Shown: positions 24,935-34,471, counted from the stretch's first letter. The stretch is 64,000 bases of DNA from Cohnella xylanilytica (GCF_014212175.1 NZ_JACJVR010000063.1:1-64000), one strand, 5' to 3'. Notes: generated by a model not told the origin, from the letters alone. Numbers and translations: made by a program.

Positions 24935-25750
24935 TCACGAGACTTTGTGTTCGATGCGCAGCTTATCGGCGACCATCGCGATGAATTCGCTGTTCGTCGG
25001 CTTCGACTTCGCGATATTGATCGTGTAGCCGAACAGGTGGCTGATGCTGTCGATGTTGCCGCGCGTCCAGGCGACCTCGATCGCATGGCGGATCGCGCGT
25101 TCGACGCGGGAAGGCGTCGTCTTGAACTTCTCGGCGATAGCCGGGTACAGCGTCTTCGTGATCGCGCCGAGAATCTCGATGTTGTTGTACACCATCGTGA
25201 TCGCTTCGCGAAGGTATTGATAGCCCTTGATATGGGCCGGAACGCCGATCTCATGGATGATGCTCGTAATGTTGGCATCCAGATTCTTCGGCTTGCCGAT
25301 CGGAACGATGTTCGAACGGCTGACGGAGCCCGTCGAAGAGATCGTCGGCGAGGAGGATGCCGACACTTGGGATCCGGCCAATTGGCGAATCCGGTTGGCC
25401 AGCACATCCATATCGAACGGCTTGAGTATGTAGTAGGAAGCCCCTAGTTGCACCGCCCGCTGAGTTATGTTCTCTTGACCGAAAGCGGTGAGCATGATGA
25501 TCTTCGGCATCGGCGACAAGTTCAGCTCCCGCAGTTTCTCCAGTACGCCAAGGCCGTCCAGATGAGGCATGATGATATCGACGATCATCACATCCGGAAC
25601 GAGCCTGTTCTCTTCCAACTGACGGATGACCTCTTCTCCGTTGTACGCCACTCCGATGACCGTCATGTCATCCTGTTCTTCAATATACTCGGACAACAAA
25701 TTCGTAAATTCTCGGTTGTCGTCAGCCAGAAATACTTCGATCCGCTGCAA
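24935..25750 (-). CDS. spo0A: Sporulation master regulator Spo0A
   Basis: This 271-residue response regulator controls entry into sporulation once phosphorylated by the phosphorelay. The receiver has the acidic pair Asp10-Asp11 (ADDNREF), phospho-acceptor Asp58 in [12 protein letters not shown] and the lysine of YYILKPF. A Ser/Thr-rich hinge leads to the Spo0A-specific DNA-binding domain, with the recognition helix region [18 protein letters not shown]. The start is TTG at 25750, as GGGAGGA lies seven bases upstream and the N-terminus then matches B. subtilis Spo0A; the longer frame does not. A SigH promoter and 0A boxes lie upstream. It follows spoIVB as in other spore formers. Confidence 0.97.
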   Translation of the reverse strand: MQRIEVFLADDNREFTNLLSEYIEEQDDMTVIGVAYNGEEVIRQLEENRLVPDVMIVDIIMPHLDGLGVLEKLRELNLSPMPKIIMLTAFGQENITQRAVQLGASYYILKPFDMDVLANRIRQLAGSQVSASSSPTISSTGSVSRSNIVPIGKPKNLDANITSIIHEIGVPAHIKGYQYLREAITMVYNNIEILGAITKTLYPAIAEKFKTTPSRVERAIRHAIEVAWTRGNIDSISHLFGYTINIAKSKPTNSEFIAMVADKLRIEHKVS

Positions 25751-25818
25751 GGTCTGGTCCTCCCTTTCTGTACCGTAAGATGGGTTCAAGAAACGTCAGG
25801 CGTTCCTATGCTAACCGA

Positions 25819-25845
25819 ATTCGACATAGGGATAGCAATTCCTTC
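25819..25845 (-). promoter_or_regulatory. SigH promoter of spo0A with overlapping 0A box
   Basis: On the minus strand GAAGGAATT (25837-25845) and GTCGAAT (25819-25825) match SigH consensus RNAGGAWWW and RNNGAAT at every position with an 11-base spacer. A perfect 0A box TGTCGAA (25820-25826) overlaps the -10. Transcription would start about 60 bases before the TTG codon. Confidence 0.8.
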
Positions 25846-25931
25846 TGTCGCAAAAATTAAAATCTTTATTTTTTTGAGGATATCGAATATAATTATTAAT
25901 TTATGTCATTACACGCGCTTTTTCGCAGTAT

Positions 25932-25938
25932 TTCGACA
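25932..25938 (-). promoter_or_regulatory. Upstream 0A box
   Basis: TGTCGAA on the minus strand is a perfect Spo0A-binding heptamer, about 90 bases upstream of the SigH -35 element. Confidence 0.55.
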
Positions 25939-25987
25939 AATGTTCGGAAATTGAAATTGCTTCCCGTAAAAGCAAACACCCAAGGCG

Positions 25988-27325
25988 TTAAACCGCCTTA
26001 GATGTCGCTTCCTCCGGCTTCAGCATAATCCCCGCGTCCTGCAGCATCCATTCGATGAAGCAGCCGTATCCGGAAGTCGGATCGTTCACGAAGACGTGGG
26101 TGACGGCGCCGACCAGCTTGCCGTTCTGCAGAATCGGGCTGCCGCTCATCCCTTGCACGATGCCCCCGGTTCTCTCCAGAAGCTTCGGGTCCGTGATCCG
26201 AATGACCATTCCCTTCGTCGCCGGGCTCGTCTGCTTGGAGACGTGAACGATCTGGATGTTGAACCGTTCGACCTTCTGCCCGTTGACGACCGTCAGAATC
26301 TCGGCCGGACCTTCTTCCACTTCTTCGGAGAACGCCACCGGTACCGGATCTTGATGAAGCGCGTGCTCCGGAAGGCGATTCATCCGCCCGAAGATGCCGA
26401 ACGGGGTATTCCGCTCCACGTTGCCCAGCGTCTTGCCTTCCTTGATGAAGGTCGCCCGCTTCTCCCCCGGTTCGCCGCTCTGGCTCTTCGAGATGGAGAG
26501 GACGTTGGATTGCAAAATCTGCCCGCTGCCGACGCTGATCGGAGTCTGCGTGTCCATATCGGTGATGACGTGGCCGAGTGCCCCGTAAACGCCTTGATCC
26601 GGCGCGTAGAACGTAAGGGTGCCGACACCGGCCGCGGAATCGCGAATGTATAATCCGAGCCGCCATGCCTGATCCTCTTGATCGAAGGCCGGAGACAGCT
26701 TCGTCTTGAACGTCATCTTGCCTCTTCTCACGTCCAGTTGGAGCGGCACTCCGGATTTGCCCGCTTCGTCCGCCAAGCTCGCGACCTTGGAGACGTCGTT
26801 CAGCGGTTTGCCGTTGATGGCTACGATCAAGTCCCCAAGCTTCAGCTTCGCGTCCTCGCCCGGAGATTGGCGGGTGTTCGGCCCCGTCTGCACGAGATGG
26901 TGGCCGACGACCATGATGCCTGCCGACTTCACCTTGACGCCGATCGTCTGTCCGCCAGGCACCACCTTCAGGTCGGGAACGACCTGCAGCTTGACCGTCT
27001 TGAACGGAATTTTGCCGAACAGCTTCAAGCGAAGCTCCGTCTCCCCGCTTCTCTTCGGCTGTATGGATACGGGCTCGTTCAGATTGACGGGGAACGTCGA
27101 CCGAGTCGAGCCGTTGACCGCCGCCACGCTCGGGTCGAGCGTCCCTTGGGCGTGAACCGGCATCGCGAAGTGGAGATCCTTCGCTTGTCCCTGGAACAGC
27201 CGCAATTCGTTCGGAAAAGCCGCGTAATGCCTTAACGGAGCGGAGGTTACGGCAAGGCACATGAAAAGTACGAGAAGGATGCCGAAGCTGCGTCTAACCT
27301 TAGGCTTACGGTTCAACAATCCCAC
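25988..27325 (-). CDS. spoIVB: SpoIVB serine peptidase
   Basis: This 445-residue protease is secreted from the forespore into the intermembrane space, where it cleaves SpoIVFA to trigger SpoIVFB and activation of SigK. It has an N-terminal membrane or signal helix (about 12-30), a PDZ domain (roughly 125-205, with GDLIVAINGKPL) and the SpoIVB peptidase domain with His252 in GALGHVITD and nucleophile Ser394 in QGMSGSP. The start at 27325 is GTG but sits too close to AAGGGAG; TTG codons at 27319 or 27316 give better spacing. A weak forespore-type promoter (GTATT...CATAAAA) may lie upstream. Gene order recN-spoIVB-spo0A is the standard one. Confidence 0.95.
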   Translation of the reverse strand: MGLLNRKPKVRRSFGILLVLFMCLAVTSAPLRHYAAFPNELRLFQGQAKDLHFAMPVHAQGTLDPSVAAVNGSTRSTFPVNLNEPVSIQPKRSGETELRLKLFGKIPFKTVKLQVVPDLKVVPGGQTIGVKVKSAGIMVVGHHLVQTGPNTRQSPGEDAKLKLGDLIVAINGKPLNDVSKVASLADEAGKSGVPLQLDVRRGKMTFKTKLSPAFDQEDQAWRLGLYIRDSAAGVGTLTFYAPDQGVYGALGHVITDMDTQTPISVGSGQILQSNVLSISKSQSGEPGEKRATFIKEGKTLGNVERNTPFGIFGRMNRLPEHALHQDPVPVAFSEEVEEGPAEILTVVNGQKVERFNIQIVHVSKQTSPATKGMVIRITDPKLLERTGGIVQGMSGSPILQNGKLVGAVTHVFVNDPTSGYGCFIEWMLQDAGIMLKPEEATSKAV

Positions 27326-27447
27326 GCTCCCTTACAGTCTATCCCGGCGCCGACGAATCCGGCCCGGCAACGTACCTATAAGGTAACCGTGCCCCTCCCC
27401 TTTTATGTTGCCCACAAGCTTCCTTGAATACGGCTTTTTTCGCGCCG

Positions 27448-29133
27448 TTACGCGTTTTTTTGACGTTCGGCGAGCACCAGCATTTCCTGAGCGTGATGTC
27501 GGGTTTTTTCCGTTACTTCCACGCCTCCGAGCATGCGGGCGAGTTCTTCCACCCGGTCGGCGCCGACGAGCTCCCGGACGGAGGTCGACGTGCGGCCGTC
27601 CTCCCTCACCTGCTTGCGGATCTCGTACGGATGATCCGCCATGCAGGCGACCTGCGGCAGATGCGTGATGGCGAACACCTGGCAATGCGCCGACAGGCGC
27701 GACAGCTTCTCGGCGATCGCCTGCGCGGCCCGGCCGCTCACGCCCGTATCCACTTCGTCGAAGACGAGGACGGGAATCCGGTCGATGCGGGCGAAGATCG
27801 CCTTCAGCGCGAGCATGACGCGCGACATCTCGCCTCCCGACGCGATCTTGGCAAGCGGCTTCGGCGGTTCGCCCGGGTTGGTGGAGAGCAGGAATTCGGC
27901 GACGTCGGTTCCGGTCGGCGTCAACTGGGTCTTCTCCAGCTTCACCTCGAAGGCGGTCCGTTCCATCTGCAGGTCGCGCAGCTCGTTCACGATCGCCTGC
28001 GACAGGCTCTTCGCGGCGTCCCGGCGAATGCCGGACAGCACGTCGGCCAGCTCGACGAGCTCGCCCCGGACGATCCGCTCCTTCTCCGTAAGAGCCTTAA
28101 GCAGTTCTTCCCGATTGTCGAGCTTCTCCGTCTCCGCTTGAATTCGTTCTTTATAGGCCATAATATCGGCGACGGTCTCTCCGTACTTGCGCTTCAGCCC
28201 GTACAGCAGGTCGAGCCGCTCCTCGAGATAAGCCAGCCGCTCGGGATTGAATTCGATTCCTTCGCGGTAGCCCCGCAGCTGGAACACGACGTCCTCCGCC
28301 CCGTAATAGGCGGATTGCAGCTGCTCGAGCAGAGGCTGAACCGCGCCCGGGTCCACCTTCACGATCTCCTCGAGCTTCGAGATCGCGCGGGAGATCGCGG
28401 GCAGCCCCTTCGGCCCGTTCAGCAGCTCGTACGCTTCGGCGGCGGCCTCGGCCAGCTTCTCGGAGTGGGACAGCTTGCGCTTCTCTTCCTGAAGCGCTTC
28501 GTCTTCTCCCGGCTTCAGCCGAGCGTCGGCGATCTCCTCCAGCTGGTACCGGTACAGATCGAGCATCTGCACTTGCTGCCGGGACGTATCTTCAAGCTCC
28601 CTCCGTTCCCGTACGATCCGCAGATAAGCGTCGTATTTCTCTTGGTATTCCAGCTTCAAGCCGGCGATCACGTCGCCCGCGTACTGATCGAGCCATTCCA
28701 GATGGCGCTCGGTGCGCAGCAGCGACTGATGCTCGTGCTGGCCGTGAATGTTGACCAGGTGCTCGCCGACTTCGCGCAGCATGGTGAGCGTAACGCTCTG
28801 CCCGTTGATCCGGGAGGACGACTTCCCCTGCTGCGACAGCTCCCTGCGGATCACGAGCGCTTCCTCTTCTTCCGCGTGAATGCCCAGCCGGCGCAGCGTC
28901 TCCCAGACCGGGTGTCCCGAAGGCAAGTCGAATACCGCCTCGATGTCCGCCCGGTCGCAGCCGTGCCGGATCATGTCGGCGGAGCCCCTTCCTCCCGCGA
29001 TCAGAGCCAGCGCGTCGATGACGATCGATTTGCCCGCGCCGGTCTCCCCGGTCAGCACGTGGAAGCCTTGATGGAATTCGACGGAAATATTCTCGATGAC
29101 GGCCAAGTTCCGTATCGACAGCTCTTGAAGCAT
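27448..29133 (-). CDS. recN: DNA repair protein RecN
   Basis: This 561-residue SMC-like ATPase acts early in double-strand break repair. The Walker A motif GETGAGKS is at about residues 29-36, a long coiled-coil region fills about 150-380, and the C-terminal half holds the signature LAKIASGGEMSRVMLALK and Walker B VLVFDEVDTGVSGRAA. The length is typical. It lies 36 bases after argR and in the same direction, as in B. subtilis. Confidence 0.95.
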   Translation of the reverse strand: MLQELSIRNLAVIENISVEFHQGFHVLTGETGAGKSIVIDALALIAGGRGSADMIRHGCDRADIEAVFDLPSGHPVWETLRRLGIHAEEEEALVIRRELSQQGKSSSRINGQSVTLTMLREVGEHLVNIHGQHEHQSLLRTERHLEWLDQYAGDVIAGLKLEYQEKYDAYLRIVRERRELEDTSRQQVQMLDLYRYQLEEIADARLKPGEDEALQEEKRKLSHSEKLAEAAAEAYELLNGPKGLPAISRAISKLEEIVKVDPGAVQPLLEQLQSAYYGAEDVVFQLRGYREGIEFNPERLAYLEERLDLLYGLKRKYGETVADIMAYKERIQAETEKLDNREELLKALTEKERIVRGELVELADVLSGIRRDAAKSLSQAIVNELRDLQMERTAFEVKLEKTQLTPTGTDVAEFLLSTNPGEPPKPLAKIASGGEMSRVMLALKAIFARIDRIPVLVFDEVDTGVSGRAAQAIAEKLSRLSAHCQVFAITHLPQVACMADHPYEIRKQVREDGRTSTSVRELVGADRVEELARMLGGVEVTEKTRHHAQEMLVLAERQKNA

Positions 29134-29169
29134 GAGTATCCTCCTTCGACGGCTATGACGATCGCGGCG

Positions 29170-29619
29170 TTACCGGATCATCTCGTGAATCCGATCGACC
29201 AGCAGAGAGCCTTGGTCCTTCGAGCGGCAGATGAGCAGCGTCGTGTCGTCTCCGCTGATCGAGCCCATGATCTCCGGCCAATCCATGCCGTCGATCAGCG
29301 ACGCGATCGTATTGGCCGTGCCGGGAAGGCACTTCACGACGACCAGGTTGTCCGCCGCCTCGGCCTGCACGAAGTGATCGACAAGGGCGCGCTTCAGCTT
29401 GAGCGCCGGGTTGTACCGCTGATCGTGCGGCATCGAATATTTGTACCGGCCGTCCTCCAACGGGACCTTGATCAGCTGCATCTCCTTGATGTCGCGCGAG
29501 ACGGTGGCCTGGGTGACGTGCACGCCTTCGCTGCGCAGCGCCTCCACCAGCTCCTCCTGCGTCTCGATCTCCCTCGAGCCGATCATTTCGCGGATTTTCC
29601 TCTGCCTTTGACCTTTCAT
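29170..29619 (-). CDS. argR: Arginine repressor ArgR/AhrC
   Basis: This 149-residue hexameric regulator represses arginine biosynthesis and activates catabolism when arginine binds. The N-terminal winged helix contains QATVSRDIKEM. The C-terminal oligomerisation domain contains GTANTIASLID and the arginine-contacting GDDTT. The ATG overlaps the stop of the preceding gene by four bases, so the two are co-translated, and recN follows 36 bases later. Confidence 0.95.
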   Translation of the reverse strand: MKGQRQRKIREMIGSREIETQEELVEALRSEGVHVTQATVSRDIKEMQLIKVPLEDGRYKYSMPHDQRYNPALKLKRALVDHFVQAEAADNLVVVKCLPGTANTIASLIDGMDWPEIMGSISGDDTTLLICRSKDQGSLLVDRIHEMIR

Positions 29620-30089
29620 CCGTTCTCATCCTCCACTTTGAATCGCACCGTCCGTACGAGTCGATCCTTCGGATCCGCAACGATGATTCCTTCGCATTCG
29701 GGGAACAGCAGCGCGTAAACGAGAAGCCGTTCCCTCAGTCCGCTGGCCGTCCATTCGAGCGGCATTCGGGACTTGTCCAGCTTCACCAAATAGTATTTAT
29801 CTTCCTTGACGGCCAAATAATCGAAGAAGAGCCGCGTCGGCTGAAGAGGCCCTTCATCGATGGAGACGGCGAGCGGAATCCGGTGTTTGCCGGAGAGCAC
29901 CTCGTACCCGTTCTCCTCGAGCAGATCCACCGTCTCGTCGGGCTCGACTCCGCCGGCCTTGGCCAGCTTGCGAATGCGATACCCCGGAGGCGCGTGCAGC
30001 CAATTGTCGAAGCGACGCCATATCCACCACAGGAGCAGACCTACGGCCACGAGAAAAACGATCCAATCTCCGAATTGAGCCACCCTCAT
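29616..30089 (-). CDS. Unknown membrane-anchored protein upstream of argR
   Basis: I do not recognise this 157-residue protein. It has one N-terminal membrane helix (about 9-25) followed by a cytoplasmic domain with conserved-looking charged segments (LFFDYLAVKEDKYYLVKLDK and PECEGIIVADPKDR). The alternation of strands and Lys/Asp/Glu residues is faintly reminiscent of a PD-(D/E)XK nuclease core, but this is speculation. The stop overlaps the argR start by four bases. AAGGAGG is only two bases from the ATG at 30089, so a GTG two codons in (30083) may be the real start. Its place between tlyA and argR is an insertion relative to B. subtilis. Confidence 0.65.
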   Translation of the reverse strand: MRVAQFGDWIVFLVAVGLLLWWIWRRFDNWLHAPPGYRIRKLAKAGGVEPDETVDLLEENGYEVLSGKHRIPLAVSIDEGPLQPTRLFFDYLAVKEDKYYLVKLDKSRMPLEWTASGLRERLLVYALLFPECEGIIVADPKDRLVRTVRFKVEDENG

Positions 30090-30315
30090 CGCCTCCTTGC
30101 GGGACGCCGCGCTTGTGCGGGCGCCCTACACTAATTCGAGGCGGGAACGCCGATCTCCTCTCGGGTCGGCGCGAATGGGATTTCCGGCGTACGCTTCATG
30201 CCGGTTGCGGCTTAACGGTTACGATTCGAACTCGGGAGCGCCTTGGAAGTGCGCAGGTGTCATGCAGCGGGCGAATAGGCGTCGCCGACGTCGCGCGGCT
30301 CTTGCTCGCGGATCG

Positions 30316-30376
30316 TTCATCTAGCCGGATCGCATAAATCGTTGGATCGTAAAAAGAGCCGGATCGTAAAAAAACC
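30316..30376. repeat. Short degenerate direct repeats in the tlyA downstream gap
   Basis: Three imperfect copies of a unit resembling GCCGGATCGTAAAAA occur in tandem, followed by the A-run that forms the tlyA terminator tail. The gap 30090-30463 otherwise holds the tlyA terminator and presumably the promoter of the unknown gene-argR-recN unit. I see no gene in it. Confidence 0.55.
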
Positions 30377-30433
30377 GGAGCTCGCGGGGAGAAGCGAACC
30401 GTTATCGTGACGGCCGTTCTTCGGCAGCTCCGG
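30368..30433 (-). terminator. Candidate terminator after tlyA
   Basis: On the minus strand CCGGAGCT (30426-30433) pairs with AGCTCCGG (30375-30382) and is followed by seven T residues. The loop is long (43 bases) but can form inner pairs. Confidence 0.6.
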
Positions 30434-30463
30434 GTGTCGGGACCCATGTCGTCGGGCGTCGGG

Positions 30464-31324
30464 TCAGCCGTTCCCGCGGAACGCGGAGGCGGCCTCCTGC
30501 ACGACTTGTCGGGCGAGGCCCGATAATTGATCTTCGCCCATCGAGACCGGCTCGCCGCCCGCGGAACCGGAATCCCGATCGCGGAGCAGCCAATACGCCA
30601 GAAATTCGATGTTGCCTTCCCCTCCGGTAATCGGGGAGTACGTTAATCCTTGAAGCTCGAAGCCCAGTTCGCCGGCGAACCGCAGCACGTCGCGGACGAC
30701 CGCTTCGTGGACGCCGGGATCGCGCACGACCCCGGACTTGCCGACCTGCTCCCGGCCCGCTTCGAATTGGGGCTTGATCAGGGCGACGGTCCCTCCACCC
30801 GGAACGAGCAGCGGCGCCAGCGCCGGCAGAATCAGCTTCAGCGAGATGAAGCTGACGTCGATCGTCGCGAAGCCCGGGCGGGGTCCGTCGAGCTGATCCG
30901 GCGTCACGTGGCGGAAGTTCGTCCTCTCCATGACGCGGACCCGCTCGTCCTGGCGCAGCGACCAGTCCAGCTGGTTGTAGCCGACGTCCAAGGCGTATAC
31001 GAACGCCGCTCCGTTCTGAAGGGCGCAATCGGTGAAGCCGCCGGTCGAGGCTCCGATGTCGAGCATAACCGCTCCGGCGAGGTCGATGCCGAAGTGGCGG
31101 ATCGCCTTCTCGAGCTTCAAGCCGCCCCGGCTGACGTAGGGGTGGGGGGCTCCCTTGACTGTAATGGCCGCGTCCCGCGGCACCTTCGTGCCGGGCTTGT
31201 CGACCTTCTCGGAGCCGATCAAGACGAGACCGGCCATAATGGCGGCCTTCGCCTTCTCCCGGCTCTCGTAATAGCCTTGCTCCACGAGCAGGACGTCGAG
31301 CCGTTCCTTCGAAGTCGCGTTCAT
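30464..31324 (-). CDS. tlyA: TlyA family RNA methyltransferase (YqxC)
   Basis: The protein is about 286 residues, with an N-terminal S4 RNA-binding domain (ERLDVLLVEQG to about residue 65) and an FtsJ-like methyltransferase domain. SAM binding is seen in MLDIGASTGGFTDCAL; the catalytic lysine context SRGGLKLEKAI and ALIKPQFEAGREQVGKSGVV are family hallmarks. TlyA proteins 2'-O-methylate ribosomal RNA in mycobacteria; the role in Bacillales is less certain. The ATG at 31324 is used here. A GTG at 31336 overlapping the dxs stop codon (GTGA) is an equally reasonable coupled start. It follows dxs in the usual order. Confidence 0.92.
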   Translation of the reverse strand: MNATSKERLDVLLVEQGYYESREKAKAAIMAGLVLIGSEKVDKPGTKVPRDAAITVKGAPHPYVSRGGLKLEKAIRHFGIDLAGAVMLDIGASTGGFTDCALQNGAAFVYALDVGYNQLDWSLRQDERVRVMERTNFRHVTPDQLDGPRPGFATIDVSFISLKLILPALAPLLVPGGGTVALIKPQFEAGREQVGKSGVVRDPGVHEAVVRDVLRFAGELGFELQGLTYSPITGGEGNIEFLAYWLLRDRDSGSAGGEPVSMGEDQLSGLARQVVQEAASAFRGNG

Positions 31325-31332
31325 TCCCGTCG

Positions 31333-33222
31333 TCACGTCGCCTTCTGCCGAACGCGCGCGACCTTGGAGCGCAGCTCTTGGACGACATTCTCCGCGGTCA
31401 AGCCCGCCTCGACGCGCTGCTCCTTGATGCTGGCGTGCTCGATGAACAGGTCCGGAATGCCGGCCAGGCTGACCGACATGTGGTGAATCTGGCGCTGGGC
31501 GTAAAATTCGAGCACCGCTCCGCCGAGACCGCCGGCGATGGCCGTCTCTTCCAGCACGAGCAGCGGGAGACGCTCTTCGGCCAGGCCGAGCAGCATCTCT
31601 TCGTCCAGCGGCTTCACGAAGCGGGCGTTCACGACCCGGATGCCGATCCCTTCGCGCTTGAGCAGCTCGGCCGCTTCCTCCGCCACCTGGACCATCGGTC
31701 CGATGGCGATAATGGCGGCGTAATCGCCTTCGCGAACGGTCTCCCACTGGCCGATCGGAATCGGCATCGGGTCTTCGTCCATCGGCACGCCGAGTCCGTT
31801 CACCCGCGGGTAACGGATCGCGATCGGGCCGTCGTCGTAATCGACGGCGGTTCTCATCATGCGCCGCAGCTCGTTCTCGTCCTTGGGCATCATCAGCACG
31901 ATGTTCGGAATATGCCGCAGGAACGCGATATCGTACACGCCCTGGTGCGTCTCGCCGTCCGGGCCGACGAACCCCGCGCGGTCGATGGCGAAGATGACGT
32001 TGGCGTTATGCCGGCAGATGTCGTGCACGACCTGGTCGTACGCGCGCTGCAGGAAGGTCGAATAGACGGCGAATACCGGCTTCAGCCCTTCCATCGCGAG
32101 CGCCGCCGACATCGTGGCGGCATGCTGCTCGGCGATGCCGACGTCGAACATCCGGTCCGGGAACTTCTTCGCGAAGCCGAGAAGCCCGGAGCCGCCCGGC
32201 ATCGCGGGCGTGATGGCGACGATTCTCTCGTCCTTCTCCGCGAGCTCGATCAAGGCGTTGCCGAACACTTCCGTGTACATCGGAGGCCCGACGGGCTTGA
32301 CGACTTGCCCCGATTCGATCTTGTACGGGGTGATGCCGTGCCACTTGTGCGAGTCGGCTTCGGCCGGGGAATAGCCCTTGCCCTTCACCGTCAGCACGTG
32401 CACGAGCACGGGACCGTCCACCTTGTCCGCTTGACGGAACGTCTCGAGCAATTTATCGATATCGTGGCCGTCCACCGGCCCGAAGTACTTCAATCCGAAT
32501 TCCTCGAACAGCATGCCGGGAACGACCAGGTACTTCAACCCGTCCTTGAACCGTTCGGCCGTCTTCGCCAGCTTGCCGCCTACCGCCGGAATCTTGCGCA
32601 GCAGCGATTCGAATTCTTCCTTGGCCTTGCGGTACGTCTTGTCGGAACGGACCTTGCCCAGGTAGTTGTGCAGGGCGCCGACGTTCGGGGCGATCGACAT
32701 CTCGTTGTCGTTGAGCACGACCGTCAGCTTGCGCTTCTCGTGCCCGATATGGTTGAGCGCCTCCAGCGCCATGCCGCCCGTGAGCGCGCCGTCGCCGATG
32801 ACCGCGACGACCTTGTTCGACTCGCCCTTCAGGTCGCGCGAGATCGCCATCCCGATGGCCGCCGACAAGGACGTGCTGCTGTGGCCGGCTTCCCAGACGT
32901 CATGCTCGCTCTCGGCCCGCTTGACGAAGCCGCACAGCCCGTTCTTCTGGCGCAGCGTGTCGAACCGGCCCATGCGGCCGGTCAGAATCTTATGCACGTA
33001 AGCCTGATGGCCGACGTCGAAGATGAACTTGTCCCGAGGGCTGTCGTACAAATAATGAAGAGCCAGAGTCAGCTCCACGACGCCCAGGTTGGGCGCCAGG
33101 TGACCTCCGGTTGCGGATAGTTTCTCGATTAGAAATTGACGGATCTCCTGTGCCAATAGCGGAAGATCGGATAAGGCAAGCTTCTTCAGATCCGCCGGAC
33201 TGTCGATGCGATCGAGCAGCAA
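31333..33222 (-). CDS. dxs: 1-deoxy-D-xylulose-5-phosphate synthase
   Basis: This 629-residue thiamine-diphosphate enzyme makes DXP from pyruvate and glyceraldehyde 3-phosphate, the first step of the MEP isoprenoid pathway. The cofactor motif [15 protein letters not shown]...LNDNEMS lies in the N-terminal domain, [12 protein letters not shown] and the catalytic FDVGHQ histidine precede it, and the transketolase pyrimidine domain with [15 protein letters not shown] follows. The start is TTG preceded by GTGGGGAA. It has its own promoter, separate from ispA upstream. Confidence 0.96.
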   Translation of the reverse strand: MLLDRIDSPADLKKLALSDLPLLAQEIRQFLIEKLSATGGHLAPNLGVVELTLALHYLYDSPRDKFIFDVGHQAYVHKILTGRMGRFDTLRQKNGLCGFVKRAESEHDVWEAGHSSTSLSAAIGMAISRDLKGESNKVVAVIGDGALTGGMALEALNHIGHEKRKLTVVLNDNEMSIAPNVGALHNYLGKVRSDKTYRKAKEEFESLLRKIPAVGGKLAKTAERFKDGLKYLVVPGMLFEEFGLKYFGPVDGHDIDKLLETFRQADKVDGPVLVHVLTVKGKGYSPAEADSHKWHGITPYKIESGQVVKPVGPPMYTEVFGNALIELAEKDERIVAITPAMPGGSGLLGFAKKFPDRMFDVGIAEQHAATMSAALAMEGLKPVFAVYSTFLQRAYDQVVHDICRHNANVIFAIDRAGFVGPDGETHQGVYDIAFLRHIPNIVLMMPKDENELRRMMRTAVDYDDGPIAIRYPRVNGLGVPMDEDPMPIPIGQWETVREGDYAAIIAIGPMVQVAEEAAELLKREGIGIRVVNARFVKPLDEEMLLGLAEERLPLLVLEETAIAGGLGGAVLEFYAQRQIHHMSVSLAGIPDLFIEHASIKEQRVEAGLTAENVVQELRSKVARVRQKAT

Positions 33223-33319
33223 TTAAGTTCCCCACTTTCCCCGATTCGGCGCTGGCGTCGCTTGGAACGTAGGTCCGAAACGAATGTTCGCCGTCTCCTT
33301 GAAGTTGGATATTACGCCT

Positions 33320-33325
33320 ATTATA
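33320..33325 (-). promoter_or_regulatory. Extended -10 promoter for dxs
   Basis: On the minus strand TGCTATAAT gives a perfect TATAAT with an extended TG motif; the -35 (TTGGGC at 18 bases) is weak. It lies about 100 bases before the dxs start, leaving a leader of about 90 bases without a recognised riboswitch. Confidence 0.6.
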
Positions 33326-33489
33326 GCATATCCGGAATTCAAAGCCCAAGGGTTCGCCTTCCAAATTCGGCGAATATCGACGCGGCTCGATCCCTCGCGC
33401 GGCCGTGCGGCCTTGCCGCTGCGGACTTCGCCGGCCCCGGAGTCGCCTCCGCCGGCCGATGCCCGCCGCGATAGCGCAGCCTCGCAAGC

Positions 33490-33552
33490 AAAAAGGCATT
33501 CGGCCCATTCCCGCTTCGGTTCGCGCGCGAAGCGGCCATGCGCCGAATGCCT
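33490..33552 (-). terminator. Rho-independent terminator after ispA
   Basis: On the minus strand AGGCATTCGGC (33542-33552) pairs perfectly with GCCGAATGCCT (33494-33504) and is followed by TTTTG. Additional GCTTCG/CGAAGC pairing lies in the loop. With the dxs promoter it accounts for the 337-base gap 33223-33559. Confidence 0.85.
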
Positions 33553-33559
33553 CTTCCGA

Positions 33560-34471
33560 TCAATGATCCCGCCGCATGACGTACCGGGCGAGCCCCTCGA
33601 GCAGATCCGCCCGGGCCAGTCCGGCGGACGCGATCGCCCCGATCGCTTCCTCCGTCAACGCTTCGACGCGTCTGCGGCTCTCGTCCAGCCCGATCAGGTA
33701 AGGATAGGTCACCTTGCCCTGCCTCTCGTCGCTTCCCTGCGGCTTGCCCAGCTTCGCCTCGTCGCCGGTAACGTCCAGGATGTCGTCTTGGATCTGGAAC
33801 GCGAGCCCGACGTTGCGGCCGTACAGACCGAGGGCGTCCAGCGCGCGGTCGTCCGCTTCGGCCGCATGGCCTCCGGCTCTAAGCGAGAACGCGATCAGGT
33901 CGCTCGTCTTGTGGAGGTGGATATTCTCCAGCTCCTCGAGCGACGTGATCCCTTGCTCGCCCAGCATGTCGTCGGCTTGTCCCCCGACCATGCCGGGGAA
34001 GCCCGCGTATCGCGCGAGCTCGGAGACGACGGCCAGCGCCCGCGCCGCCGGCACGCCTCGGCCGGCCGCCTGGGCGGCGACGTAGAAGGCGTGCGTCAAC
34101 AAGCCGTCGCCCGCCAGAATCGCCATCGCTTCGCCGTACACCTTGTGGTTGGTCGGCCGGCCGCGGCGGAGATCGTCGTTGTCCATCGCCGGCAAGTCGT
34201 CATGGATAAGCGAATAGGTGTGCACCATCTCGACGGCGACGGCGAACGGAAGCGCCTTCTCGACCGCCTCTTCGCTGCCGGCGACGCTCTCGGCCGCCGC
34301 CATGACGAGAACCGGACGAAGCCGCTTCCCGCCGGCTTCCAAGGAATAGCGCGCAGCTTCCCGAAGCCGGGAAGGGATGCGCCAATCGGCGGGCAGGGCA
34401 TCGCGCAGGGCCGCTTCCGCCCGTTCCCGCCGCATTCTAACGTAGCTGTCGATGTTCGCTAGCTGCATCAC
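33560..34471 (-). CDS. ispA: Polyprenyl (farnesyl/geranyl) diphosphate synthase
   Basis: This 303-residue prenyltransferase condenses isopentenyl diphosphate with allylic diphosphates to make farnesyl diphosphate. The first aspartate-rich motif is DDLPAMDNDD, and the second is DDILDVTGD; GGKRLRP and KTSDLIA bind diphosphate. Small residues before the first motif are consistent with a short-chain product. The GTG start follows the xseB stop codon directly, with AAAGGAGAG nine bases upstream; an ATG one codon later is possible. It is third in xseA-xseB-ispA. Confidence 0.93.
   Translation of the reverse strand: MMQLANIDSYVRMRRERAEAALRDALPADWRIPSRLREAARYSLEAGGKRLRPVLVMAAAESVAGSEEAVEKALPFAVAVEMVHTYSLIHDDLPAMDNDDLRRGRPTNHKVYGEAMAILAGDGLLTHAFYVAAQAAGRGVPAARALAVVSELARYAGFPGMVGGQADDMLGEQGITSLEELENIHLHKTSDLIAFSLRAGGHAAEADDRALDALGLYGRNVGLAFQIQDDILDVTGDEAKLGKPQGSDERQGKVTYPYLIGLDESRRRVEALTEEAIGAIASAGLARADLLEGLARYVMRRDH

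Noticed and set aside
27424..29718. 764-codon plus-strand frame opposite recN and argR
   Set aside because: An antisense shadow; recN and argR have complete motifs and ribosome sites on the other strand.
33223..33320. Riboswitch in the dxs leader
   Set aside because: The leader is about 90 bases without recognisable thiamine or other aptamer motifs or an attenuator hairpin.
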